Of a DNA stretch of 52,469 bases, positions 35,105 through 43,646 are shown piece after piece. The notes below the pieces were generated by a model, which had not been told where the DNA came from, did not search any database, and worked only from the letters and a program-made list of their open reading frames with translations. Origin of the DNA: CAG-411 sp963643465 (lineage in GTDB: Bacteria > Bacillota > Clostridia > Lachnospirales > Lachnospiraceae); NCBI GenBank assembly GCA_963643465.1, contig CAVIJT010000019.1:1-52469 (forward strand), read 5' to 3'. Within the stretch, counting starts at the first letter, position 1, and every line of letters starts with the position of its first letter. The translations under genes were made by a program, and so were the position numbers.

Positions 35105-35149
35105 CAAAGTGGAGCAAGCTCTTCCAATTGAATAACTTGCTCCACTTTG
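35105..35149. terminator. Terminator after trpA
   Basis: CAAAGTGGAGCAAG (35105-35118) and CTTGCTCCACTTTG (35136-35149) form a 14-bp perfect stem between convergent genes. Confidence 0.85.
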
Positions 35150-35200
35150 CTTTATATGGATTTCCGAATAAATACTATTTGGTATTAAATAGATATTGTA

Positions 35201-35788
35201 TTAATACCAGTTTTCCAATAAATCATCTATTCTTTCCCACTTTGAAAATTTTGTCATAGCATTTGTATACTTCTTTTTTGATATTTTCTTGCCATTTTTG
35301 TAGTATTTAACTTTTTTTCCACTTGACTTTAAGCTATAACTGGTTCCCTTCTTTAATTTCTTACCAGTAAAACTGTAAATGGTATCAGTAGTTTCTGTAT
35401 AACTGGCAGAACGAACAACATTGATTTGTTTTTTGGCTTCATTATACTGAATGCAATCACAGTTTGTGATTTTTTTTGCACGTACAACGTTACCATATTC
35501 TCCGGAATAATCATAATAGAAGATTTCAACTGTGTGAAATGAATTTTTTTCATAATAAATAAACATTTCGTCTACACCATCCTGATTAATATCATAAAAT
35601 GCAGGAAGTGGATTTTTGTATTTAGAATCATGTGCATATTCCTCTTCATATTTTTCTGCTAGTGCAGTTGAGGCATTCTCTGCATCCGTCTCCGTTGCAG
35701 CCTTAGCAGAATTTGTTGTTCCAGGTACAACCGATGTTACCAACATGGCACACGCCATAAAAATTCCTAACTTTTTCAAAACTTTCAT
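35201..35788 (-). CDS. Secreted protein of unknown function with Ca-binding-like repeat
   Basis: A 195-residue exported protein. Its signal peptide ends near residue 30 (NSAKAA). A central FYDINQDGVDEMFIYY resembles the D-x-N-x-D-G loops of FG-GAP or EF-hand-like sites often seen in Lachnospiraceae secreted proteins. The C-terminus is rich in Lys, Tyr and Ser. GGAGAG precedes the ATG. It lies just after the MacB-type transporter genes in the same direction, but 60 nt away, so a link is uncertain. Confidence 0.7.
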   Translation of the reverse strand: MKVLKKLGIFMACAMLVTSVVPGTTNSAKAATETDAENASTALAEKYEEEYAHDSKYKNPLPAFYDINQDGVDEMFIYYEKNSFHTVEIFYYDYSGEYGNVVRAKKITNCDCIQYNEAKKQINVVRSASYTETTDTIYSFTGKKLKKGTSYSLKSSGKKVKYYKNGKKISKKKYTNAMTKFSKWERIDDLLENWY

Positions 35789-35848
35789 TGTTTTCTCTCC
35801 TTTTAATCTGTATATTTTTCACAACTAATTATATACTACATACAGCTA

Positions 35849-36547
35849 TTATACAAATTTGTTTGTATTTTTTTTGTAGTTTTGAAATTTTCCATCTTGC
35901 AGTTCATAAATCACGTCACAATATTTTGCCACTTCCATATCATGGGTAATAATCATAACCGTTCTTCCTTCTTCGTTTTGTTCTTTTAATAAATGTAAGA
36001 TTTGTTTGGTATTTGTACTGTCTAGCGCACCTGTTGGTTCATCTGCTAAGATAATCTCCGGCTCATTGACGATTGCTCTAGCAATTGCTACACGCTGTCT
36101 TTGTCCTCCTGACAGTTTATGAACCGGAACGTTATATTTTTCCACAATACCCAATTTTTCTAGGACTTCTAATATTCTTTCTTTTCTCTCTTTTCTCGGT
36201 TTCTTTTTTTGAGCATACATGAGTGGTACCTCCACATTTTGAAATACCGTGCTTTGTTCAATAAGCGCAAAATCCTGAACCACAAATCCAAGATACGCAT
36301 TTCGCATCTTTGCTTTTTTATTCATGGACAACTTTCGTACATCAATACCATCTAATATATAATCACCATAGAAATCATGCTCCATCAAACCGATAATATT
36401 TAACAATGTGCTTTTTCCAGAACCAGACGCACCTATAATTGCTACCATTTGTCCTTTTTCTACTTGTAAATCCATATCTTGCAAAGCACAACATTGATTG
36501 TCTTTTCCTTCGTCGTAAATTTTTCTTATATGTGTCATTTTAATCAT
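35849..36547 (-). CDS. ABC transporter ATP-binding protein, MacB/LolD type
   Basis: A 232-residue ATPase with Walker A GASGSGKS, a normal Q-loop (GFVVQDFALI), signature LSGGQRQR, Walker B IILADEPTGALD and H-loop ITHD. This is the class that partners FtsX-like permeases in peptide export, resistance and sensing, unlike the Glu-loop ATPases elsewhere in the window. It starts immediately after the second permease stop, with GGAGG upstream. Third gene of the minus-strand cassette whose first gene is the decayed bacteriocin peptide. Confidence 0.94.
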   Translation of the reverse strand: MIKMTHIRKIYDEGKDNQCCALQDMDLQVEKGQMVAIIGASGSGKSTLLNIIGLMEHDFYGDYILDGIDVRKLSMNKKAKMRNAYLGFVVQDFALIEQSTVFQNVEVPLMYAQKKKPRKERKERILEVLEKLGIVEKYNVPVHKLSGGQRQRVAIARAIVNEPEIILADEPTGALDSTNTKQILHLLKEQNEEGRTVMIITHDMEVAKYCDVIYELQDGKFQNYKKNTNKFV

Positions 36548-37705
36548 TTATTCATACCTCCTAATTGTTTGTACCATATTGGTATTTTTTAATTTTCGAA
36601 CCACGACAATTGTCATAACCAGACACAAAACAACTGGCAATAAACAAGTAACCATGCTTATTCGCGAAAAATGATACAAAAGTATAGAAGGTATCATAGC
36701 AAGAATAGATAACGTAAATACTTGCACTGTCATACGAAACGCAATCCTTTCCACGTTTGCACCACAATGAATGTGAATCGCATACTCCACCATATTTTTT
36801 TCCATCATTACAAGCATCCAGGAAACAAATCCAAACACTACAAAAATGAACACAAGAATCAAAATAAAAATTTGAAATTCCATTTGCGGTTTTTGGCGCT
36901 CTGAAATTTCTTTTAACAAATCTTCCACGGTTTCTAATTTTTTTGAAAAGGTTTTTGTTTTTTCTATGTATTTTTCTATTTGGTTTGCATCTTTTGCATT
37001 AGCAATAAACACCATACCACCTAGTGCCATATCTAAAGAAGCCATATTTTTACTTTCTAAAATCCTTTTCTTGGAAAAGGGTTTCATAATGGCATTATTT
37101 AAGGTTTCATTTTCAAAGAATCCAATATCAAATCGAGTGGCATGTTCATCCAAGATTCCTATCACTTTTGCCGTACACTCTTTCCCTAAATCCCCATCTT
37201 GATAGGTAAAGGTCTGTCCAAGCGGGTATTCTTCTTGCAAATCCTTTCCTACTAAAACAGGCACTTGATTTTCGCTAATAGTATAGTCCTCCTCTTTAAA
37301 TAGGCGACCTTCACAAACTTGAATATTGTTTAAGTCTAAAAATTCTTGATTTACAGTATATTCTGAAATTTGAGTTCCATTCGGTGAATAATCTTGATAA
37401 CTCCAATTCAACATATATCTTATATTCTTTTTTTCTAAATAATCAAAGATTCCTTCTAATCTTTTAAACATCCTATCTTCATCATCGAATATTTTTGAGA
37501 TTTGATTCTCTGACGTAGTATCGCGCAACACAAAGGATGATTCTTGTGCTAAGTCGTGCAATTGACGTAATCCATCACTAAGTTTTATTACAGACACAAA
37601 GGAATAAGAGAATAGTGTAAAACAAATCACTAATTGCACAAACATAAGTCCATAAAATCCCCAATTTTTTCGCATATCTTTATAGGCATTTTTTATTTGG
37701 TACAT
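36548..37705 (-). CDS. FtsX-like ABC permease, second subunit of MacB-type system
   Basis: A 385-residue protein. An N-terminal membrane segment (about 14-32) is followed by a large extracytoplasmic domain of some 220 residues, then three C-terminal membrane segments, the FtsX/MacB topology. ATG at 37705 has AAGGGGG about 8-10 nt upstream and overlaps the stop of the preceding permease (TAATG), so translation is coupled; a frame start at 37735 lies inside that gene. The two permeases together may equal one fused bacteriocin-associated membrane protein (DUF1430-type), which is inference. Confidence 0.83.
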   Translation of the reverse strand: MYQIKNAYKDMRKNWGFYGLMFVQLVICFTLFSYSFVSVIKLSDGLRQLHDLAQESSFVLRDTTSENQISKIFDDEDRMFKRLEGIFDYLEKKNIRYMLNWSYQDYSPNGTQISEYTVNQEFLDLNNIQVCEGRLFKEEDYTISENQVPVLVGKDLQEEYPLGQTFTYQDGDLGKECTAKVIGILDEHATRFDIGFFENETLNNAIMKPFSKKRILESKNMASLDMALGGMVFIANAKDANQIEKYIEKTKTFSKKLETVEDLLKEISERQKPQMEFQIFILILVFIFVVFGFVSWMLVMMEKNMVEYAIHIHCGANVERIAFRMTVQVFTLSILAMIPSILLYHFSRISMVTCLLPVVLCLVMTIVVVRKLKNTNMVQTIRRYE

Positions 37706-38727
37706 TACGCAGTCCCCCTTTTCCATTTCAGACATCCAAGGCTAATTTTTTCCACAAGGATTCCATACAGTACACTTCCCATATATACTGCAATCGATAA
37801 TCCTATGGATGTGAATGAGATTTCACAACAATAATAGTGCATAGGAAAACGAGTCAACATTATCCACACAGGAATTGCTATTATAAAGGATGTAAACATC
37901 ACCATTAAAATATCCCCATCCAATTTTTGGCGAATATTTCTTTTACTTGCTCCTACCAAATGCAAGACATAGATTTCTTTTTTTCTTCGGTATATCCACT
38001 GATTAATGATGGAAACTAAATTGCATATCATTACCAGTAACACAATCATATAGGCTTCTACAGTAAGTTCCTGATCCTTTATATTTTTTACAAAAAAATC
38101 TTTATTTGTTGTCTTTCCTCGGTTTTCTTGTATAGAAATAGTATCGTTTTCACAGGCAGAAATTAAGGAAATTGGATTCTTTTTTTCACTATCCACATAG
38201 ACATAACCTGATGCAGAAAAATTCGCCATTTGACTGGCAGTAAAATTTATATATACATTTGCATCTTCATTTACAAAATTGTTTTCTTTCTCATAAATAC
38301 CAATCACTTCAAATTTCATATTGTCCAAATAGTAATAAAGAGTATTTCCCTCTTTTTCGCAATATTTCTTCATGGATGTGGTAATTAACACTACGTTACG
38401 TTGTGCCAAAAAATCTTCTTTTGAAAAATTTCGTCCGCTAAGTATTTGGGGACGAAATTGAAATTCTTTGTAACAGACGCCCGTAATTCCGTCTGCTAAT
38501 TCCATCTCTATAATAAAATTTTCCTCTTTTTCGAGATTTTGATATATGGAACAGGCATCAAAATAGTCCATCATTCCTAACTTTACATAATGTTCACTTA
38601 ACCCATTGGCACTTTTTATTTCCATACGATATGTATTCACCAAATGCGTTACAGTCAGTAACGTCATAACGGCAATTAAAAAATATAGTACCATTAGGTG
38701 TTTCGAATGTTTTAGCCTCTTTTTCAT
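37705..38727 (-). CDS. FtsX-like ABC permease, first subunit of MacB-type system
   Basis: A 340-residue protein. It has an N-terminal membrane segment (about 12-28), an extracytoplasmic domain, and three C-terminal segments with the FtsX-type coupling stretch RRKKEIYVLHLVGASKRNI. GAGAGGAAT precedes the ATG. It follows the decayed lactococcin-972-like peptide and a strong hairpin. Likely forms a heterodimeric permease with the next gene product for peptide export or self-protection. Confidence 0.83.
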   Translation of the reverse strand: MKKRLKHSKHLMVLYFLIAVMTLLTVTHLVNTYRMEIKSANGLSEHYVKLGMMDYFDACSIYQNLEKEENFIIEMELADGITGVCYKEFQFRPQILSGRNFSKEDFLAQRNVVLITTSMKKYCEKEGNTLYYYLDNMKFEVIGIYEKENNFVNEDANVYINFTASQMANFSASGYVYVDSEKKNPISLISACENDTISIQENRGKTTNKDFFVKNIKDQELTVEAYMIVLLVMICNLVSIINQWIYRRKKEIYVLHLVGASKRNIRQKLDGDILMVMFTSFIIAIPVWIMLTRFPMHYYCCEISFTSIGLSIAVYMGSVLYGILVEKISLGCLKWKRGTA

Positions 38728-38750
38728 TATATTCCTCTCTTTTTATTTTA

Positions 38751-38779
38751 TTGGAAAGCAGATATTCTCTGCTTTCCAA
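38751..38779. terminator. 12-bp perfect hairpin between peptide remnant and permease
   Basis: TTGGAAAGCAGA (38751-38762) and TCTGCTTTCCAA (38768-38779) with a 5-nt loop. No T-run follows on the minus strand, so it is more likely an attenuating or RNA-protecting structure. It has the same position relative to the peptide as the hairpin at 723-760. Confidence 0.65.
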
Positions 38780-38828
38780 GTCTACATTTACAACCTTGTC
38801 ATATAATTAGAAAGTTACATTGCGAATT

Positions 38829-39060
38829 TTAAAAATATTCCCAATGATAGTGAAATTTTGTTTTTGCAGTAACCGGATTTAAAGAATCCCATGTAGAAGC
38901 CGATGCTCTATAATAATTCGAATCTGTTTTTTTAGAAGCCTCTTTTGTCCACTGTCTTTCTCCACACACAGATTCTCCATCTCTTGTATAATTAATATAT
39001 GCTTATTTTTCTTCAGCCCATAGTTTTCCTTATTTGGGCATACAATAAATTTTACATTTT
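38829..39060 (-). pseudogene. Decayed lactococcin-972-like bacteriocin gene
   Basis: The minus-strand frame 39002-38829 encodes 57 residues running from AYINYTRDGE to a C-terminus TAKTKFHYHWEYF, then stop. This resembles lactococcin 972 family peptides, whose mature part has an AYxNYxH stretch and ends LTEKASFYYNFW. The frame is closed upstream by TAA. The matching earlier part (ENYGLKK) lies in another frame just upstream at an A-rich run, and no signal peptide is found. It is therefore frameshifted and N-terminally broken. The MacB-type genes that follow are the expected partners. Confidence 0.6.
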
Positions 39061-39220
39061 GCAAATATTTTTATCAAGATTTTCTTTTTTTGTCATATTT
39101 TGTCGATTTTTTTATTCACATTTTTGTATATATACCTAGATTATTTGTTCGAATGGCATTTTTTTGTCCCAATGGTACTTTGGGGGAAGAGATTACTGTT
39201 TAGATAATAGAAATAATGTT

Positions 39221-39358
39221 ACAAAAAAAGTACAAATTTTTTTTGTATAGTATATTTTGGAGAATTGCAACTATTTAGAAAAGTAACATTCGAAAAATGA
39301 AAAAAGTATGGAGGTTTTTGAAACATGATAGGAAAAGAAAAATGTAAAATGTTAAAAG
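39221..39358 (+). repeat. Duplicated leader, copy A
   Basis: Shares ordered blocks with 41425-41553: ACAAAAAAAGTACAA, AACATTC, AAAATGAAAAA, GTATGGAGGTTTTTGAA, ATGATA and GAAAAGAAAAAT. It includes the ribosome site and first codons of the gene at 39325. Confidence 0.8.
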
Positions 39359-40731
39359 AAATCCGCAAAGAGATTGCCAAAGAAAATGATATTCAAATGG
39401 TAATTGAGGAGTGTACCCATCAAGGAAGATGTAAGGGAACTTGTCCAAAATGTGAGGCAGAAGTGGCATATTTGGAGGAACAGTTAGAGAAAAGGAGAAG
39501 CCTTGGAAAAGTAGTATGTGTGGCAGGTATCTCTGCTGCTATGTTTACCAGTACCTTGCAGGTGAGCAGTATGCAGGTATATGGAAAGACTTTATCACAA
39601 ACCAACTATTCGCAGGGAATAACAGGAGAAACGCCAACCCCAATACCGCTGCCGGAGGGAACGATGGAACCAACTCTAACTGCGACACCTATGCCGCTAC
39701 CGGAAGGAACGATGGCACCAGCAAGTGAGGCACCATGGGATAAGATGGAAGGAGTTATGCCAACCACACCACAACCATGGGAAACGGCAACTGAAATACC
39801 GTTGCCAGAAGGTACGATGGCACCAGTAAGTGAGGAACCAAAAGTAACAGCTACACCGGACGTGTTGGAAACAATCACTCCTTCGGCTATTGTTAGTGGA
39901 ACGGCTGCACCAACCACTCCAACCATAACGGAAACCGTGACACCAGAAACACTAACACCAGAAACCCAAAAGCCAACGGAAACACCGGTAATAACTGCAA
40001 CCCCAATACCGTTGCCGGAAGGAACAATGGAACCTAAGAATACGGCTACTCCACCTGTAAGCAGTTATCAGCCAACAGAAACACCAAAAATAACAGCAGT
40101 ACCAACACCTACAGATGAATATATTGTGTATACCCAATCACCTATACCGCAAAATACGGAGCAGCCGATGACTACTGCAAATACAACCAATGCCCCTATG
40201 GATACGGAGAAAAAGACTACTTGTGTTGTTACCTATTTAGATGAAGATGGAAAGACCATTTTTGAAATTCAAGAGATAGAACAGGGAGCAACATTACAGA
40301 ACATGCCAAATCCCGTTCGGGAAGGATATTTATTTGATGGTTGGTATGTACAGGGACAAGAGCAGGAAAAAGTATCGGCAAACACGAAAGTATCTGGAAA
40401 TATGAATATAGTTGCCCATTGGAAAAAAGTTACCGTAAAAGAAACGGCCATTCGAAACGTAAAATCTTTGGCAGATGGAACTTTATACATAAAATGGGGA
40501 AAAGTCCAAAAGGCAGAAGGGTATAAGATTGTGTTAGCATCCAATAATGGATTATCAAAAGGAAGAAAATATATTACAGTGGGAAGTAAAAAGACCAGTG
40601 TGAAAGTAAAAGGACTTCGAGAAGGAAAGAAATATTATGTGGCAGTGTACGCTTATAAAAAAGATTCTGAAAAAAATAAAATATATGGTATTTGCAAAAA
40701 GAATAGGAGCGTAACAATAACAGTAAAATAG
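39325..40731 (+). CDS. Membrane-anchored Cys-motif protein with PLPEGTM repeats, radical SAM-linked
   Basis: A 468-residue protein. The cytoplasmic head (1-60) has Cys30, Cys36, Cys40 and Cys43 (CTHQGRCKGTCPKCEAEV). A membrane segment or signal follows (about 62-80). The outer part is Pro/Thr-rich and contains four near-identical decapeptides, (I/M)PLPEGTM(E/A)P, at 107, 123, 158 and 228. Then come an InlB-like repeat (GYLFDGWYVQG) and a Lys-rich fibronectin-like tail (about 375-468). No LPXTG. GGAGG precedes the ATG. The radical SAM gene follows 12 nt after the stop, so the protein is a plausible substrate. The Cys head could bind Fe-S or Zn or serve as recognition sequence. Confidence 0.8.
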   Translation: MIGKEKCKMLKEIRKEIAKENDIQMVIEECTHQGRCKGTCPKCEAEVAYLEEQLEKRRSLGKVVCVAGISAAMFTSTLQVSSMQVYGKTLSQTNYSQGITGETPTPIPLPEGTMEPTLTATPMPLPEGTMAPASEAPWDKMEGVMPTTPQPWETATEIPLPEGTMAPVSEEPKVTATPDVLETITPSAIVSGTAAPTTPTITETVTPETLTPETQKPTETPVITATPIPLPEGTMEPKNTATPPVSSYQPTETPKITAVPTPTDEYIVYTQSPIPQNTEQPMTTANTTNAPMDTEKKTTCVVTYLDEDGKTIFEIQEIEQGATLQNMPNPVREGYLFDGWYVQGQEQEKVSANTKVSGNMNIVAHWKKVTVKETAIRNVKSLADGTLYIKWGKVQKAEGYKIVLASNNGLSKGRKYITVGSKKTSVKVKGLREGKKYYVAVYAYKKDSEKNKIYGICKKNRSVTITVK

Positions 40732-40743
40732 GAGGAGAAAAGA

Positions 40744-41373
40744 ATGAGCGACACATTGCCCGTTTTTGCTATACAACGTCTTCGAATGGAAACAGACGGA
40801 GAGGGGATTACCACTCTAGTGGGGGTACATGGCTGTCCTCTCCGCTGCCAGTATTGCATCAACAAAATGGTGTGGGACAAGAAAACAGAAACTCGTGCCT
40901 TTACACCGCAGCAGTTATATGATGAAGTGAAAGTGGATGATTTATATTTTCAGGCAACCAACGGTGGAGTAACCTTTGGTGGTGGAGAGGCATTGTTACA
41001 CAGCCCTTTTATCCGAAGGTTTAAGGAACAGTTTGCAACCCGGTGGAATATCAATTTGGAAACTTCATTGTATGCACCGCCAGCCTACGTGGAGGAGGCT
41101 GCAAAAGCTGTGGACTTTTTTATTGTGGATTGCAAGGATTGGTCTGAAACTATTTATGAGGCATATACGAAAAAATCGGTATCTCTTATGCAAGAAAATT
41201 TGAAACTTCTTTTGAAGTTGGTGGGACCAGAACGAGTAAAAGTAAAAGTGCCACATATTCCAGAATATAATAAGGAAAAAGATTGGCAATATACCATAGA
41301 ACAACTGAAACAATTAGGAGTGACAAATATAGAAGAATTGACTTATTTGACTGGACAATTAAATATAAGATAA
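40744..41373 (+). CDS. Radical SAM protein, glycyl-radical-activase-like
   Basis: A 209-residue single-domain radical SAM enzyme. The cluster-binding CX3CX2C is Cys31, Cys35 and Cys38 (GCPLRCQYC). The SAM-contacting GGE motif is VTFGGGEALLHSP, as in PflA/NrdG-type activases, and VDFFIVDCKDW also fits. It lacks the extra ferredoxin insert of some activases and any SPASM domain. AGGAGGAG lies before ATG. No glycyl-radical enzyme is nearby; the only partner in the operon is the upstream Cys-motif protein. Reaction unknown; installing a radical or modifying a residue in that protein is inference. Confidence 0.88.
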   Translation: MSDTLPVFAIQRLRMETDGEGITTLVGVHGCPLRCQYCINKMVWDKKTETRAFTPQQLYDEVKVDDLYFQATNGGVTFGGGEALLHSPFIRRFKEQFATRWNINLETSLYAPPAYVEEAAKAVDFFIVDCKDWSETIYEAYTKKSVSLMQENLKLLLKLVGPERVKVKVPHIPEYNKEKDWQYTIEQLKQLGVTNIEELTYLTGQLNIR

Positions 41374-41424
41374 GTGTTTTGGACAGTTACAGATAAGTGT
41401 TTCAAGCTCCGCATATAGAATGCT

Positions 41425-41553
41425 ACAAAAAAAGTACAAGATTTGCTAATATAATAATGCTATAGTGAAATGTAGTTATTTAAGAAGGAACATTCACAAA
41501 ATGAAAAAGTATGGAGGTTTTTGAAGTATGATAAGAAAAGAAAAATATAAAAC
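41425..41553 (+). repeat. Duplicated leader, copy B
   Basis: Second copy of the 39221-39358 leader, moderately diverged, in front of the DUF2207 gene. It carries the same GTATGGAGGTTTTTGAAG ribosome site and the start ATGATAAGAAAAGAAAAAT, but the copied frame stops after 14 codons. Confidence 0.8.
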
Positions 41554-41572
41554 AAAGGAGGAAAAAATATGA
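41528..41572 (+). CDS. 14-residue leader ORF overlapping the DUF2207 start
   Basis: Encodes MIRKEKYKTKEEKI, evidently the duplicated first codons of the gene at 39325 (MIGKEKCKML). It has a good ribosome site (TATGGAGG). Its TGA stop overlaps the next ATG (ATGA), so translation could be coupled to the DUF2207 gene. It is probably a duplication relic acting at most as a coupling leader. Confidence 0.5.
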   Translation: MIRKEKYKTKEEKI

Positions 41573-43470
41573 ATCGCAAATTCTTATATTGTGTGGGAAT
41601 GCTCTTTATGCTTGCGTTCTTTACACCTTCTATAGTCTATGCTTCTGCTATGGAAGATGACACAGAATATATGAAAAGTTATGATTATGAAATTACGAAT
41701 TATTCTGTTGATGTAAAGGTAAATGAAGATAATTCTATGGATATAACGGAAAGATTGGAAGTTTATTATAATGAGCCAAGACATGGAATCACCCGTAAGT
41801 TGCCGATTGTGAATCAGATTGTGAGGCAGGATGGAAGCAAAGCAAAAAATCGTACTAAAATATCCGATGTAACGGTGGCGGATCATGAATTTACTACTTC
41901 GGTAGAGGGGAATTACTATGAGATAAAAATTGGTTCCGAAAATAAAACGGTAACGGAGTTTCAAAATTATACCATTAACTATCACTATGACATTGGAATG
42001 GATGCAGGAGACGGCTTTGACGAATTTTATTTTAATTTGGTTGGAACGGAATGGGATACAACCATTCAATATGTGAATTTTTCTATAGAAATGCCAAAGA
42101 AGTTCGATGAGAACAAGTTGGGATTTGCTGTGGGTCCGGAAGGATCGACCGAGAGCCAGGATGTATATTATACTGTATGGGGTAAGAAAATTGAAGGAGA
42201 GTATTATAATACCTTGAATCCCGAAGAAGGGGTGACTGTCAGACTGGAACTGCCAGAAGGGTATTTTGTAAGCAAAAGTAATTGGATTAATAGTGAAAAT
42301 GCACCTATGTTTCTTGTTCCGGCAGCCTGTCTTTTCCTAGCTTTTGTTTTATGGTTCATTTTTGGAAGAGATAAGAAAGCGGAAGAGAAGATGTTTTGTC
42401 ATCCGCCAAGAGGCTATAACAGTTTGGAGATTGGTTTTTTATACAAAGGAAAGGCAAAGGGAAGCGATGTAGTTTCATTGTTGGTTTATCTTGCAAATAA
42501 AGGGTATTTGTCAATTGAAGAAACAGAGGAAAAAACGTTATTTTCTTCAGATAATGAGTGTGTAATTACAAAATTGAAAGAATATGACGGGGACAATGAA
42601 TGTGAACGTATTTTCTTCAATGACTTATTTGCATTTCGGTCTTCGGTAACGATTACGGAGCTACAATATAGTTTTTACACTACAGTAGATAAAATATTGA
42701 AAAAGATAAATGCGAAAGAGAATGTACACAAAGTTATGCACAAAATTACCTTTCAGAAGGTGCTGGTTGCTATAGGAATACTTTTTTCTTTAGTGGTGGC
42801 AGTTTCTATACCTACTTTAGAAATTGCAACAAAATCAGAACTTAGTTACACATTATTGCTCATGGCAATATATACACCATTTTATGGAGTTTTTATTTTT
42901 GGTAGCATGCAGCTTTTTGCTCGAATATTTATGGGTGTGTTCCTTGTTGTGCATTCCGGTGTGTTCTTTTCTAAATTACCGATCGTGGATGCGGTGCGAT
43001 ATGAGCCGTTTTATCTTGTAGGCATTTTGTTTACTTTGGTTTGTATAGCAGGAATGGTGGCGTTTTTGAAAATTATGCCAAAGAGGACTCCTCTTGGAAA
43101 CGAGATATATGGAGAAATTTTAGGTTTTAAACATTTTTTAGAAATATCAGAAAAAAGCAGATTAGAGGCTGAAATTTTAGAGAATCCTACATATTTTTAT
43201 GATATTTTACCATATACATATGTGTTGGGCATTTCGGATGCTTGGATAAAGAAATTTGAAATGATAACATTAGCATCACCACACTGGTATCACAGTCGGT
43301 CTGGCTTTCATACAGCAGCCTTCGGTACATTTTTTGGTAGAACTATGAGAAGAGCGCATCGCTCTATGACTTGTCATCCATCTAAAAGCAGTAGTGGTGG
43401 AAGCAGCGGTAGTTCTGGAGGTGGATGTTCCGGTGGTGGCTCCGGCGGCGGAGGCGGTAGCTCCTGGTAG
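41569..43470 (+). CDS. DUF2207 domain membrane protein
   Basis: A 633-residue membrane protein. A signal peptide (1-25, IVYASA) is followed by an extracellular DUF2207 domain (about 30-240, including ITERLEVYYNEPRHGITR), a membrane span (about 243-262), a cytoplasmic winged-helix-like stretch with SLLVYLANKGYLSIEE, two or three more spans (about 395-500), and a Gly/Ser-rich C-terminus ending GGGGGSSW, a hallmark of the family. Function unknown. AAAGGAGG precedes the ATG. It is downstream of the radical SAM gene but has its own leader copy. Confidence 0.9.
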   Translation: MNRKFLYCVGMLFMLAFFTPSIVYASAMEDDTEYMKSYDYEITNYSVDVKVNEDNSMDITERLEVYYNEPRHGITRKLPIVNQIVRQDGSKAKNRTKISDVTVADHEFTTSVEGNYYEIKIGSENKTVTEFQNYTINYHYDIGMDAGDGFDEFYFNLVGTEWDTTIQYVNFSIEMPKKFDENKLGFAVGPEGSTESQDVYYTVWGKKIEGEYYNTLNPEEGVTVRLELPEGYFVSKSNWINSENAPMFLVPAACLFLAFVLWFIFGRDKKAEEKMFCHPPRGYNSLEIGFLYKGKAKGSDVVSLLVYLANKGYLSIEETEEKTLFSSDNECVITKLKEYDGDNECERIFFNDLFAFRSSVTITELQYSFYTTVDKILKKINAKENVHKVMHKITFQKVLVAIGILFSLVVAVSIPTLEIATKSELSYTLLLMAIYTPFYGVFIFGSMQLFARIFMGVFLVVHSGVFFSKLPIVDAVRYEPFYLVGILFTLVCIAGMVAFLKIMPKRTPLGNEIYGEILGFKHFLEISEKSRLEAEILENPTYFYDILPYTYVLGISDAWIKKFEMITLASPHWYHSRSGFHTAAFGTFFGRTMRRAHRSMTCHPSKSSSGGSSGSSGGGCSGGGSGGGGGSSW

Positions 43471-43504
43471 AAATGTTTGAATAAGATAAATAATGAAAAA
43501 AATG

Positions 43505-43545
43505 AAAAAGGATATTGGGCCGTAATAGGCTTGGTATCCTTTTTT
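43505..43545 (+). terminator. Terminator after DUF2207 gene
   Basis: AAAAAGGATA (43505-43514) pairs with TATCCTTTTT (43535-43544), ending in a T-run. Confidence 0.82.
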
Positions 43546-43617
43546 ATATGAAATTTGCCTTATAAAAACTTAATCGGGTTCATAAAAAGTGAAAATTTAC
43601 AAAATGTACAAGAATAA

Positions 43618-43646
43618 TTGATAAGAAATTAGAGATATGATATAAT
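43618..43646 (+). promoter_or_regulatory. Promoter of Big_2 surface protein gene
   Basis: TTGATA (43618-43623) and a perfect TATAAT (43641-43646) with a 17-nt spacer. Confidence 0.78.

Larger units (their letters stand above)
38728..39324. other. Intergenic region with decayed peptide gene, hairpin and leader
   Basis: This 597-nt stretch carries a 12-bp hairpin (38751-38779), the remnant of a bacteriocin-like gene (38829-39060, minus strand), an A/T-rich stretch, and the leader of the gene at 39325 (39221-39324), which is duplicated at 41425. Confidence 0.65.

Noticed and set aside
38879..39064. 61-residue minus-strand frame MQNVKF
   Set aside because: It starts at TTG without a ribosome site and reads across the peptide remnant in the wrong frame; only its YGLKK part seems meaningful.
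39643..40035. PLPEGTM repeats as sortase LPXTG signals
   Set aside because: They are internal, multiple, and not followed by a hydrophobic segment and basic tail; the sequence is LPEGT, not LPXTG.
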